In this document: positions 43,871 to 55,973 of the stretch, piece by piece | Position numbering within the stretch: position 1 is the stretch's first letter | Layout: every line of letters starts with the position of its first letter | From: Triatoma infestans | Lineage: Eukaryota; Arthropoda; Insecta; Hemiptera; Reduviidae | Length of the DNA stretch: 64,000 nucleotides | Assembly: GCA_011037195.1 (NCBI GenBank) | Contig: JAAEAF010014402.1 | Span: forward strand, 124,001-188,000 | Direction: 5' to 3' | Program-made: the position numbers and the translations under genes | Notes under the pieces: model-generated | Database searches by the model: none | Told to the model about the DNA's origin: nothing | What the model saw: the letters and a program-made list of their open reading frames with translations, nothing else

Positions 43871-44890
43871 AAAGAAGGCAGGAATATAATATAATATACT
43901 ATCCGCAGTTATTTGGGCACTTATCTAACCGAAGAGCGCCCATTTGTGGAAACAGAATACTAAACCCGCATAACTTGTCTGTTATGAATTCCATTCCAGT
44001 TAGTATAAACACATTAGCTTTTAAAGAATAAAAATTCGTCCCCCATTTTGTGAATTTTTCTAGTATATTGAATAGGGGGTTGCCCCTCCTGCTGTACAGT
44101 TGGAGGGTACATATTGATGCTCAAAACACTCAGTGATACTTGAATTTGTCTTTATTACAGTCAACCTATTGATCAAGAGCATAGTAATAAGTCTAACGTC
44201 ACAGATTTCCTAGAACTCCTTGAACCATCAACTATTCAGGGAAAAAAAATTGTTCAATCAAAAGTGGTAGGTTTAATCCATAAGTGCAGTCAATTTAATC
44301 AAGTGCAAAGGAAATAATTTTTTTTATTGTTAGAAACCATTGTTTATAAAATATTTCTTCAGAATTCTATTGAATAAAATCGCACTTCTAATTTAAAATT
44401 TCTTCAATTGTAAACTTCTAACAATACATTTAAAGGTCTTAATTATTATATAGTGCTAGAACCCTAAACTATATTGGAGTAGTTAGAAGAAAACGAAAAA
44501 AATTCTTGGAAAAGTATGCAAACAAAAATGTTAGGTCTATATGAAGGATTGAAGAAAATCTATGAAGCCGATTTCAAGAAACTCGCAAAAAACTAAAAAA
44601 AATTATTCAGCAAAGTCGCTGAATTCTATTTGGCAGATTTTGATCAGATTTTCCTTAAAAAAAAAAAAAAAATTTTTATTCTCAGAGAATCTCAAAAAAA
44701 TTTTAATTTCCAAAGAAAACTCTTCTTTGGAAAATTTGACAAGAGCCACAATATATTCTTTGTACCTATATCTGTTAGAGAAAGTATTAAAAAAAAAAAA
44801 ATAATTACTATCTTCTATTTCTCTAATAGTTCCGCATTTTATGAACACTTGAAAAAATTGTTGGATAAGATATTTGAAATTTTTTAAAAA
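43871..44890. other. AT-rich sequence, nothing recognised
   Basis: Overlapping Lys/Phe-rich frames at 44562-44887 are products of A/T homopolymers and were not called as genes. Confidence 0.45.
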
Positions 44891-44892
44891 AC

Positions 44893-46217
44893 ATATCTTG
44901 TGTGAAACACACTTCTTTCTACAATTTTAGATTTTCCAACCCCGGCAACGCAGCCATCAAAGGCTTATTGTACCATTTCTACAATTTACGTTAGTTTTTA
45001 TTAGCTTATTACCTATTTACAAATTTCACATATAACCGAGAATTTATATATGTGCATCCGTAAGATGTGTTTCAATTGTCGGACTTATGGTTAACCGATT
45101 CTCTTTCCAACTAGAAATTTTGGTAACACATTAAATTCATATTAATATTCTATAGACGATCGAATCAATATAATATTATTGAAATGACACTTTAAAGAAA
45201 AACCTAACGTCACCCTACCGCCGCCAAAAACCCCCCTCTTTAATTAATTTTCCGGGAAAATTTTTTATTTCCCGGCGCATCGACTACGATGGTCATTAGC
45301 GCCTCTAGACATTAAATCTTTCTCGTTCTATGGCCACTCGAGCTGGGATGGCACATGCTCACCTGTGTGACTTCCACACACAACACCTTGCTCAGCAAGG
45401 CAGGATGGAGGCATAGGTGTTCGAAGATCTACCCACACATCCCCTCTTATATCATCGATCTAGTCGACGAGAGGGAGTGTGGGTTTATTGTTTGTACCAT
45501 CCCTTATTTTATTAACAACTGGGGTAGATTCTAATGTCAGAAAGCTTACAGCTTAATTATAAAACTAAGTATATAAAAAATTTAAATTGATATTGTTAGT
45601 TAATAATTTATTATGATACAATAATAATATCGCGTAGGAGGCTATTTACTGTACATATTCGATGTGCAGTACTTTAAACTAATGTTCCTACACATCCTGA
45701 AATGATTAAAACTAATTTAACTTAAAAGCTATGGGGTTGAAATACATTTAACATTGACGCTAATAAATACTTTCTTGCCAATAAATACTTTCAGACTAAT
45801 AAAACACATTCACGCTAATAAATACATTTTCGCCAATAAATACATTCATGCTAATGATTCGTTCATACAACGCCTTCACACATGGGTGAAGTACTCGATA
45901 ACTTAGCGTTGTTGTCGCCATTTTCGCTTATAATATCACTAAAAACTGAAAAATCTCGTTAAATAAACTGGTGACTACTTTCTGGTGAACCGATTTTGAC
46001 CAAAAAACTTGATTGTCGCATTCCCTGGTAATATCTAAACGTCGTAATATCAAGTTTCAGTTTCTGCAGTTTTCCAATTTTTTAGAGAATACACACCCAA
46101 ATTTCTAAAGACCACCATTTTTCAGCCTCAACCTCAAAACATACGTTTATTTCCAGTGGAAATTCATTTTCGAAATTTTTGAAATTCAATTTTTTTTACT
46201 AGGAGTAAGAGAATGTA
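44893..46217 (-). mobile_element. Diverged Helentron-like repeat split by a SINE
   Basis: A degraded hairpin (TTGTGTGAAACACAC) at 44898, an AACCTAACGTCACCC box near 45205, TTAATTTTCCGGGAAAA near 45240, a TGAACCGATTTTGACC box near 45985, GAATATCAAG-like ATATCAAGTTTCAGTTTC near 46049 and the terminus ACTAGGAGTAAGAGAA (46197-46212) follow the family order. A SINE-like repeat interrupts it at about 45270-45525. Confidence 0.5.
45270..45525 (-). repeat. SINE-like repeat, family 2, copy 2
   Basis: The left end GCGCATCGACTACGATGGTC followed by ATTAGCGCC is the same 3' domain as SINE family 1 (58.30 kb: GCGCGTCAACATCAATGGTC), but the rest (GGCCACTCGAGCTGGGATGG, CGACGAGAGGGAGTGTGGG) matches 34.85 kb instead. 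It has a different body on a shared tail. A T-rich run on its left is the reverse of its A tail. Confidence 0.6.
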
Positions 46218-47340
46218 GAAATTAGAGTAGAAAGTAGAAAGAAAATTATGATTCTTTGTCAAACAGGATTTCTATTCAAGGTGTTTATAGATAGCTATAA
46301 AGACTGTTATAATAAATCAAATAAATATTTATCATCTGGTATTTTATATATAATCAATAATCAACAAAAATATTATTTTTACTATGGCAAACTATATATA
46401 TAGAGAGAGAGGATGGTGTTAAGAGAGAGAGAGTTTAGCACACGAGGAATGCGTATAAAACGCCCCCTGGTAGTGGTAATATTTGTTGTTGGGATGGTTG
46501 TTATGTGTGTGCGTGGTTGTTGTAGGTGTGGGGGGCCACCTTCTCGTTCCCATTGGAACACAAGCCTAAAGGTTGGAACCTGACATTTTCCACAATCAGC
46601 TTCCCATACAACCAAACCACTCTCTCTCTCTCTCTCTCACAGGTCTGCAGGACTGCGTAGCAGTAGGGTGGGAGGCGGTTCTCATACACATTACTGCTGC
46701 TTGCCTCTTGCTGCCCCCCCCCCCAGCTGGTTCATTGTTTTATCATTGTATACACGAAAATCTCTCAGAATGGTAACGAAAAATCTACTTCATTCTTTCT
46801 CTCTCTTACACACATTGATGTACACAAAAAAAATCCCCCCCTCCCCCTTCCCTCTCTCTCTCTCTCTCTTGGGTATGTATTCAATGAATATATTGTTGAA
46901 TATTTCTATCCCTCCTATCTCTTATATTCCATTCTTTTTCTATTCTATATCAGCTCTGATTTTTTTTTTTTTTTTTTTTATATTTTTTGGTTCTGTGTTA
47001 TCCATTCTTTTCCATTTCCAATCTTCAATTCATCTGATTTCATATGTAAACACAATTAGATCGAATTTGTTTTTTTTAACAATCAGTGCGCATCTGCGCA
47101 GTGATCACTTCTTACTAATAGGAATTTCTTTCACTAATATTTTGCATAATACAATCATGATTTTTATTAGCCATTGCTTCAGATCTTTAAACTATCTATA
47201 ACAATATATCTATAACTATACATCTATCTAACTATATACATCTATCTAACTATACATCTATCTACATAACTATATATCTATATCTATACAATCTATAACA
47301 ATATTTCCAATAATTCCAGATTAAAAGAAAGATCGCTTAA
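46218..47340. other. Low-complexity region with CT/GA runs and a possible splice site
   Basis: 46380-46440 has GA repeats; TATAAAA at 46454 lies in a GC-richer island (46440-46760). A CT run ends in CACAG/GTCTGCAGG at 46641, which looks like a strong 3' splice acceptor leading into a short open frame (46642-46776). I do not recognise the peptide. (CTAT)n-like repeats occur at 47190-47300. Confidence 0.3.
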
Positions 47341-48480
47341 CCGGAAGTGCGGTTTGATAAAATTAGTTTTTTTTATTTTTTTATTTTTTTATTTTTAAAT
47401 TTTCTAGCGATTTACTTTAAACTTGTTACGCTAACTATACAGGATTTAATCCTATCACCTTTAACGGAACATCTTTTATTGAAAAAAGTAATTTTAGGTA
47501 ATTCAGAATTTGAAGCTGTAAATTTCAAATTGTCTGCCTAATTAGTAAACCTCGTAACTCGATATTGCTCAACTTTATAGGAGAGAGGAAAAAACCCTTG
47601 CTAGATTTAAACGTGTTTTGATCAAATGGCAAAAAACAAGATATTGTAATATCATTAAACACACTATTCAAAATGATTTTTTGAAGAATTTTTTTTCTTT
47701 TTGTCATGTAAAATATCAAATGGAATTACGGAGGTATGACCAAAATCTATGTTGGAGATACAATTTTTACAATGTAAACAGAAGGAGTTAACGTATAAGG
47801 TTTACCAACTTAAATATATTCAGTGGTGGAGTTATAAGAGGTTTGCTAAATTGAATTTTAATGTCACTTGCAATTAAATTGGAGTTACCATACTTTCTCA
47901 GCATGTGAATACGCATCTCTTATAACAGATGGCGTAAAAAATATTGAAAATGGTAAAAAAGTGGAGTTGGCGAGGTTTTGCTACTTAGGCATACGAAATG
48001 TTATTTGGCTTGTTCAGTATTGTCAAGCGCTTTCGTAATGGACAGTAATATTAAACACACTTCCTACTACTGCCTGTGACGACTGTACTTGTCCCCCCCC
48101 CCCATCACCAGATCTTTATTTATTAGGATAAATGAGTAAAAGTTGGATGTGTTAATTTTTTTTTATATATAATTGTTATTATCAATGAAGAGTCTTGTGA
48201 GTGTTTCACACGTGATTTTTTTTTGTTTTGTTTTGTATAATGCTTTCCCCAAATTTTTGAAAACCAACTAGGCTGTGGAGCATTTCAATTTCTTTCTTTC
48301 TATGGACATTTAATTTTTATGATTAAATTTCTGAATAGATTACAATTGAAAGTGAAAAGATTCCCAATTCAAATGGAATGTAGTTTTTATTTGGAAACGG
48401 TTACATTGATCGCAACGGTTTTATTTGGTTTGAAATAAGTTGAAACACAGTTGAATATTTATATAAATAAACAAAACAAA
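47341..48480. other. AT-rich sequence, nothing recognised
   Basis: A CCGGAAGTGCGG word at 47341 and GTGAGTGTTTCACACGTGATTTTTT at 48199 are isolated traces of the Helentron-like family. No gene. Confidence 0.4.
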
Positions 48481-49147
48481 AAAAATCTGGTGTGAAATAC
48501 TCACACAACTTTCTCTTACTCCAATTCTCAAAATTATAATTGACAAATGTTATAGTTTGTGTACAAAATTGAAAGAAATTCGTCGAAAACTGAAAAAACT
48601 ACGAAAGCGAACTTCCGGTTTACTAATTTTCTTGAAACTTGGAATTTTGGCCATCTATTTATTTCTAATTAATTTTGTTTGGATGATAGAATTGTATAAT
48701 CTACTATAATAGCATTTTAAAGAAAAAAAATAATCCCACCCCTTCCCTAAAAGTGCCCTTAAATGAATGGTCCTAGAGAAATGTTTCAAATAAAAGTTGT
48801 AGATCTTTGTATGTGTAGTTGGTGTACCAAGTTGAAGAAAATCATCGGAGACATTTTTGAGAAAATCGCAAAAAAGTAAAAAAAAAAAAACTAGTAAAGT
48901 GGTACTTCCGGTTGTGGAATTTTGAAAGATAACGTACTGTCAGATCGTTCAGGTGATACCTGAACGGAATATCAAGTTTGAACGTTCTACGATTTTTCGT
49001 TTTTGAGCTATGCTCACATACATAAGCACACACACCACACACAGACCATTTGCTAAAAACCAGTCAGGGGACCTCAAAACGGATATTTCCGGTGAAACTC
49101 GATATCGAAAATTTTACACGATTACAATACTTCCTCTTACTAGGATG
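48481..49147 (-). mobile_element. Helentron/HINE-like repeat, copy C
   Basis: AAATCTGGTGTGAAATACTC hairpin end, CTTTCTCTTACTCC, one internal block only (others have two), the GATAACGTACTGTCAGATC box, a (CA)-rich patch at 49016-49040 and the terminus ACTTCCTCTTACTAGGA. About 667 bp. Confidence 0.7.
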
Positions 49148-49549
49148 AGATCTGTTCGGTTTTCCTGGAATCTACATATACAGTTTTTTTTTTTAAAAAT
49201 CATGTAGATGTTTAACTTTTAAAATATTTTTTTTACGTTGTAAGAATTTAAAATTTATTTAAATAATTATTATTAAATAATAATTCTTATTCTTTATTCT
49301 CTCTTTAACAAAAAGATTGTTTATATTTATCAATCAAAATTTCTTAATTCTTATCGGTGACGTGATATTGAAATAAATAACAGTGCTGCCAGCCTATTTT
49401 TCGAAAGTAGCGAGTTTTATTGTATATTCAATTTTTTAGTAATTTAATTTTAGATTATAATTGAAAATCCTACTTTATACAATTTTAGTTGGTGTAACCG
49501 TCCCATTTTCCAGGTTTGCTGAACAGTTATTCTAATTATTCAAAAGAGG

Positions 49550-50120
49550 GGAGGGTTATACCCTGCGCGATCCAAAGTTTCCATGGGCCCCTATACAGCT
49601 GCCCCAGAAAGATTAACAACTATCGGGTTTGGAACAAGCGTCCGAACCCGGGTATCACCCACCTAAGTTTTATCACAATCCGAACAAATTAGGCCACAAC
49701 CTTAGAAGGACATAGCAGCCTAAGTTCTTCCACGATATCCTGTTCCGATCAAAAATACTGAACCGACCTAATTTCCTCACAACCTAAACAATCAGTCATG
49801 AGATGAGATGTAATGGGTGTTTCCTCTTCACAAACCTTACAAGAGTTCTGGCATGATCCCCAGTGTATAGAGCTTTCCTTAAACCGCAAAGCCTAATGAG
49901 GAAATCAACGAGATGCCTGAATGAAGTCCGTGAAAGACACAGCATCCCTCACTAATCATAGACCTTCCAGACCCCCAACGAGCATCTTAGTCTGCCGACA
50001 ACCCACCGTGGTCATCCATAAAGATATTCATCCCAAACTGTGAAAGTATCCTTGATTGGAAACTTGACTGACATGAGCCTGAAAACACACCAGCATAGCA
50101 GGCTCGGGTGTTAAACAGCA
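49550..50120 (-). pseudogene. LINE 3' end relic with knuckle, copy 1
   Basis: Reverse complement reads CKVCEEETPITSHLMTDCL then GCEEIRSV near 49860-49770: a Cys/His knuckle. A 3' UTR runs left to about 49550, ending in CTTTGGATCGCGCAGGG. It is co-linear with 58.56-58.96 kb, including AATTTCCTCACAACC and CAATCAGTCAT. Probably the same R1/LOA-type family. Confidence 0.6.
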
Positions 50121-51057
50121 ATCTTTCTCACAATTTCGTTTTATTTCTGAGTGCCAGGGGGGGATAGGAGCTAAGTGCACTGTTATATTGACCACTTAGT
50201 GAATATTGCAATAATTAAATTTAAACCTCACTGACTGAATGCTCCACTTAGTATTCTATATAAAAAAAAAAAAAAAAAAATTGAATAAATAAGTTTTAAA
50301 CAGAGAAAAATTTATATTATACCATATAAAATGTAAATAAAATATAGTTGATTAACCTTTTACACATTCCTAGTACTGTGTGTAAACATTGATTCAAAAC
50401 CTTTCCCCCTCCCCCTCCCCCGAACAGTTTTCATTATTAAATTTAGTGCAATCAACTAAACAAATAGAAATCAATTTTCTATTTATATTTGGGAAAATTG
50501 AAATTTATTTAGCAATTAAAAACTTGTTCCTGATTTATTGATTTAACTTTTAATAAATATAGTATGTAATATTTGTTTTTTACGTTTATGTAATTTTGTG
50601 TCGAAATATTTCACGCTTAAAATATTTATTTTATCATTTACATGTATTTACAATTAGAAGTTTGGGAAAACAAAAAAAATGATCGCTATTTTTAAATCCA
50701 CTTTTGTTGTCAATTCGGAGAAAATTCAGTCATTGTTAAGGTGATTTAAAGTTTAAAGGATAAAAAAAAAATAAAAAAAAAATAAAAATAAAAAAATAGA
50801 TAAGAGGACGTATAAAAAGTTTTTCTCTACAAATATCACAGATAAAAAAAAAGGAATTCAACGATCTTTTCCTTTTGATTATTTTATCTTATTTAGAATT
50901 ATGCGTCAGAAATAATTTTAGATTATTCACGTGTACCATGAATATACCGTATTGTTTTACCATTAATGTACATTAAGTTTATTTTTGAGTCCGTAATTCG
51001 ATATTTATTATTTTGTAACAACTTTTACATAAAACACCTTTATTTTCTTGTAGTTTT
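50121..51057. other. AT-rich sequence, nothing recognised
   Basis: Poly(A) at 50262-50280; otherwise no structure. Confidence 0.5.
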
Positions 51058-51915
51058 TACTTTCTCTTACTCCTAGTAAACAGGAAGTATTGTAATCGTG
51101 TCAAATTTTCGATATCGTGTTTTCACCGGAAATATCCGTTTTACGAAAAACCGTAGAAAGTTGAAACTTAATATTCCGTTTAGGTATCACCATGGGATCT
51201 CACAGTGGGTCATCTGTCAAAATTTCTCAACCGGAAGTTACCACATTACTAATTGGTTATTTTACTTTTTTCACGTTTTTCTCAGAAATGGTGCCGACGA
51301 TTTTCTTCAAACTTAATATATCAACTACACATACAAAGAGCTACAACTTTTATTTGTAACGTTTCTCTGGGAAAATCCATTTAAGGGCAGTTATGGGGGA
51401 GGGGTGGGGTTAGGTTTTCACCTAAAATGCTATTTCAGTTTATTAAACAATTTTGTTATCTAAATAATGTTAATTAGAAATGAATATGTTGTTGAAATTC
51501 CGAGTTTGAAAAAAAATCGGATGACCGGAAGTGCGTTTATTTCACCACTTTACTAAATGATTTTTTTTCACTTTTTCGCGATTTTCTTGAAACTTTTTAT
51601 ATAAACTAAACATACAAAGATCTACAACTTTTATTTAAAACATTTTTCTGGGAAAATTCATTTAAGGGCACTTTGGGGGGCGAGTGGTGGGGGTTATGTT
51701 TTTCTCTAAAGTGCTATCATAGTTGATTATTATACAATTCTATTATCCAAACAAAATTAATTAAAAATAAATAGATGGTCAAAATTCCGAGTTTCAAGAA
51801 AATTAGTGAACCGGAAGTGCGCTTTTACTAGACAGTTTTCGACGAAATTCATTAAATTATAATTTTGAGAACTGAAATAAGAGAAAGTTGTGTGAGTGTT
51901 TCACACCAGATTTTT
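51058..51915 (+). mobile_element. Helentron/HINE-like repeat, copy D
   Basis: The one sizeable copy in opposite orientation: starts ACTTTCTCTTACTCCTAGTA, ends GAGAAAGTTGTGTGAGTG then TTTCACACCAGATTTTT. In this sense the 5' subterminal repeat is ACTTTCTCTTA, its inverse (TAAGAGAAAGT) precedes a 6-bp stem hairpin (GTGTGA/TCACAC), and the element closes in T-runs, as described for Helentrons. Two internal blocks each carry GGGGTTAGGTTTT- or GGGGGTTATGTTTT-type boxes. Confidence 0.7.
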
Positions 51916-52099
51916 ATATTATGTTAAATGTCTTGAAATATTGACACTACTGACTCAACTGCAGTTTTTTTTTTTTTTTTTGTAATTACGTTCTCAAGAT
52001 TTTGAACTTATTGTTTTAATTTTATAAACATCTCTACTAAGATCTTTTATTTTTTGTGCTATGTAGTTTCTAAAAAATTATTCTAAAAATATTCTAAAC

Positions 52100-52572
52100 G
52101 AACCTCTTTAACCAACGCTTCAGATATTTATGCCAGTCGCGCCAGACACAAGGAGGAAATAAAAGACGATTTTATATCGTATTGCTTGCATCCATTTGAA
52201 ATTAGGGCACTGCGAATCCAAGCACACCAATCCAAGGTCCTACATCGAATCATCATGGGTGCTCATTATTACGTCTCCAATAACAAAATACATAGTGACC
52301 TCAAGAATTCATTCATTCATAACACTGTCCAGCAATATCTCAGATTGCATAGTGACCTTTCCTCCATTCTAATTCGCTCTTCCATTTCAATTACAGAGAA
52401 TTCTCCAAGACGTCTTGAAGCATTTTTGGCCCCAGAGACTTCCTTGTCACTAATGGTGTTTAACGATATATAACCCTATCATTCACGCCTATAACCCCTT
52501 TTTTTTTTAGCTACACATATTTAAATTGCTTTTACTTGTTATAAATGCAAAGCATGTAGTTATAAAATCAAA
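52100..52572 (+). pseudogene. Jockey-like LINE 3' end, copy 3
   Basis: The frame 52186-52473 reads IRALRIQAHQSKVLHRIIMG, HYYVSNNKIHSDLKNSFIH and ENSPRRLEAFLAPE, the same C-terminal region as the 35.4 and 43.4 kb copies but with more residues preserved upstream. It ends without a poly(A) tail at a Helentron-like block. Confidence 0.7.
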
Positions 52573-53256
52573 TCTTGTAACTCGGAATTTCAGCCGTCTA
52601 TTTATTTCTAATTAATTTTGTTTGGATGATAGAATTGTATAATCAACTATCATAACACTTTAGAGAAAAACATAACCCCACCCCTCCTCCAAAAAGTGCA
52701 CTTAAATGAATTTTCCCAGAGAAATGTTTTAAATAAAAGTTGTAGATCTTTGTATGCTTAGTTTATATACGAAGTTTCAAGAAAATCGTCGGAGCTATTT
52801 TTGAGAAAATCACGAAAAAGTGAAAAAAAAAATCATTTAGTAAAGTGGTAATGTAAACGTACTTCTGGTTATCCGATTTTTTTTTGAAACTCGGAATTTC
52901 AACAACATATTCAATTCTAATTAACATTATTTAGATGATAGAATTGTTTAATAAACTGCACTTTAAATGAAAACCTAACCCCACCCCTCCCCCTTAAATG
53001 AATTTTCCCTGAGAAATGTTTCAAATAAAAGTTATAGTTGTTAGTATGTGTGGTTGATATACCAAGTTTGAAGAAAATCGTTGGAGGTATTTCTGAGAAA
53101 ATCGCAAAAACGTAAAAAAAAAAAAAAACTTGTAAAGTGGTATTTCCGGTTGAGGAATTTTGACATATGACCCACTGTCGGGTTCCCTTGGTGATAACTA
53201 AACAGAATATCAAATGAATGAAACTTTCTACGATTTTTCGTTTTTGAGCTATGCTG

Positions 53257-53293
<37 letters not shown>

Positions 53294-53416
53294 CATTTAC
53301 TAGAAACCACTTTTTTGGACTCAGGGGACCTCAAAACGGATATTTCCGGTGAAAAGTCAATATCGAAAATTTGACACGATTACAATACTTCCTCTTACTA
53401 GGAGTAAGAGAAAGTA
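52573..53416 (-). mobile_element. Helentron/HINE-like repeat, copy E (hairpin end lost)
   Basis: Begins inside the first internal block (CTCGGAATTTCAGCCGTC), has both internal blocks, a long (CA)n at 53260-53287, the box GACTCAGGGGACCTCAAAAC, and the intact terminus CCTCTTACTAGGAGTAAGAG. The hairpin terminus was replaced by LINE sequence on the left. Confidence 0.7.
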
Positions 53417-54021
53417 AGAACAAAAGAAACAAAAGAAGAAAAAAATTAATAGTCTCCAGGGCGGCGTAATGATGAAAATCTTTACTAAAATGTCATTTTA
53501 ATATATTCCATGGAACCGCAACCTAAAAAAATTTGTTATTAATTCATTTTACTACAAAAAATCCGAATTCAGAGAAAATTTGTTAAATTAAATTCGATAA
53601 TTCATCTATTTAAATTTCCGAGTAATTCATGTTAAAGCTTTTTTTCATAGGTGTGAACGGTCCCCAGGTTAAGTTTCTACTCTTAAGATATTAAATGCTT
53701 AAACGATATTTGACCTAATATCATAAGGAATATTTAATAGCAGCCGGCTTTACACATAATATTTCTATTCCAAATAAGATAGATGTTTTTAAGTTTGAAT
53801 AATACTGCTTATTTCTGCCATATTAAGAGAAACACAGAATCAAGATTTCTGAATTTGAACTGGTAGATAATTTTGGAAAATCATTCCAGTAAAATTGAGG
53901 CGTTCCAATTATTAACAGTTCTGAAACTATCATTGGTGTTCAAACAGATCTTTTGATTGTTTTGTCACCTAAAGATCTATATTATATTAGTATGTTTGCA
54001 TTTTTATACTTCTCATGACGC
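53417..54021. other. AT-rich sequence, nothing recognised
   Basis: No gene or repeat seen. Confidence 0.5.
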
Positions 54022-55327
54022 AGTTTTAAGATTAATAATAATAATAAGTAAGTTTATTTCACATAATACCATAAAAAGAAAGAAATACATTCATTAATAC
54101 ATATGAAAACTTAATACGGCAAGGATAACCGTCTGCCAGGGTTTGGTTAGATACAATTATGGCAGTGCCTTTTATAATATATATAATATAAATTCAACAA
54201 AATATTACCATTAATTTCAAAATTTATTTACCACAAATTTAATAATAATAATAGTGAATATTAACTGAAAGTTAAAAAGAAAAATAAATATAAGAAAAGA
54301 AAAAAGAAACGAAACTTTGAGAGAAAGAGAGATAAATATATTACAGTCTTGTTATTTTTACTTCTGAGGATACAACCCTTAGCAAGGAGTGAGGCATTAC
54401 AGTTAAGCATAATTACAATAAAATATAAACTTACAAAAACAAAAAATAAAAATAAAAAATAGAAATGGTATAAAATGAAAACAAATAGAAAATACATAGT
54501 GGTCAAGCAACTTATAGATCGTATATCTATGTGAAGCCTGCGCCCTTTCAAGTTGGTTCAGCAAAAAACTCTTCTTCAACCAAGCAATAATGGACTGAAA
54601 GCGTGAAGGGATTCCCTCTCGCTCCAGAACGTCCAACCTCAGATTAACCTGAGCCCGCTCAGCCAAAACGTTCCAACTTTTAGCCCATGATATACCCACT
54701 CTTACGATCTCCTCAGCAACTATCCTGGGAAACCTTGATTGATCCATATTTAACACCTTTACTAGATACCGACTATTTAATGCCAAGGTATAAAAGAATA
54801 TTGGCTCAAGGCCAGTTTCTAAGTGAAGTATGTATGATGGAGTGAAATTTGGCAAAGCAAATATTTTTCTTATGAAAAACCACAGGACTCTCTCCATCTC
54901 ACGGAACTCCTCTGACCCCCAAACTTGAGCTGCGTAAACAAAGAATAGCTGCGTAAACACCGCATTAAATACTTGGAGTTTCGCTTTCAGAGGTATTTAA
55001 GGCTGCATTATCGCTCCTCTCCAAATAACATTTAACGCAAGTTTAGCTGACTAGGATTTATCGAGTAAATGAGGTTTTAAATTCAATTGAGAGGTCAACA
55101 ACACACCCAAATAGACAAAACGATTTACTACCTCTATCTCCTTGGGTCTTGTATGTCCAGCGCTCTCTAGTTCCAAGTCTACCTCCATTGCGAAACACAA
55201 CCACTTTGGACTTATCAATGTTCACTTGAAGGTTCCACCTTTCGCAATACCGCTCCAGCTTCAGTATGTTTCTCTGTAGGGCTCGCGGACTATCGGCAAT
55301 CATTACTATATCAGAGTTTTAAGATTA
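54022..55327 (-). mobile_element. 5'-truncated LINE-1-family copy, 13-bp TSD
   Basis: AGTTTTAAGATTA at 54022-54034 and 55315-55327 bounds the copy. The left end has the (TAA)n tail followed by GTTTATTTCACATAATACC, matching the 3' end of LINE-1 (GTTTATTTGACATACATT). Coding remains lie at 54403-55303. About 1.28 kb survives. Confidence 0.85.
54480..55303 (-). pseudogene. LINE-1-family ORF2: end of RT and thumb
   Basis: 55303-55058 encodes NLQVNIDKSKVVVFRNGG then ERW, and 54960-54480 encodes FFVYAAQVWGSEEFREMERV, KIFALPNFTPSYILHLETGL, SRYLVKVLNMDQSRFPRIVA. These align with LINE-1 (SKIMVFRKGG; YSAQVWGFREFNEVEMV; LPNYTPNYFLYMET). The end with the knuckle is lost, and the frame runs into AT-rich UTR. 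Confidence 0.8.
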
Positions 55328-55857
55328 GTTTCTTTTTCATTCATAAAAATCCATGAATTCCAAGTTACTTAAATCATTTCCATTGGCGCAATCATAACGC
55401 TATGTCTGATAAGCAGACGGAAGTAATGAAAACAAATTGCCGAAAAGTAGTCACAAAACCAATAAATTTTGGATAAACAGTTTTTTTTTCCGAAATGATT
55501 TATATAAATGTTATTCAAGAAGTTAATTTAGTTTAATGCGTTTATACGAAAGTTAATTTTTAAACTTGATTGTAGCATTGTACTATATAAGCAGATTTAG
55601 ACTGGATTTAAATAAAAATATATTATTACTCTTGTTTTTTTTTAATGGGCGTAAAGTTATATTGACTATGAGGGACTGTTCAACAATGAACAAGCACTAT
55701 TACACACCACCTACCTCTCTATAGTAAGTTCACTTTCATTTTCATGCAGCCATTTGACTCGTAATTTTTTAATTTGTTTTTTTTATTATATCATTAATTT
55801 TTTTATTTTATATTCTTTATTGTGTTGTTATTTTTATGAGCTTGTTAATTTTTAGAA
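55328..55857. other. AT-rich sequence, nothing recognised
   Basis: No gene or repeat seen. Confidence 0.5.
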
Positions 55858-55938
55858 AGTGAGTTTTTCACCGGAAAGATAAATCTCAAGAGATAGACCA
55901 CCCCCAGTCGAAAAAGTAATTAGAAATTGGTCCGTCCG

Positions 55939-55973
<35 letters not shown>

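Noticed and set aside
44562..44887. Overlapping Lys/Phe-rich open frames
   Set aside because: They arise from poly(A)/poly(T) tracts on both strands, with no protein-like composition.
46668..47201. 177-codon plus-strand open frame
   Set aside because: Phe/Leu/Ser/Ile-rich translation of T- and CT-rich sequence; no motif and no coding bias.
49010..53334. Minus-strand frames with VCVCVCV and SKTKNRRKFKLDIPFRYHHG, seen in several places
   Set aside because: The same peptide recurs because it is the translation of the Helentron-like repeat with its CA microsatellite; stops and length vary between copies, so it is not a conserved protein.
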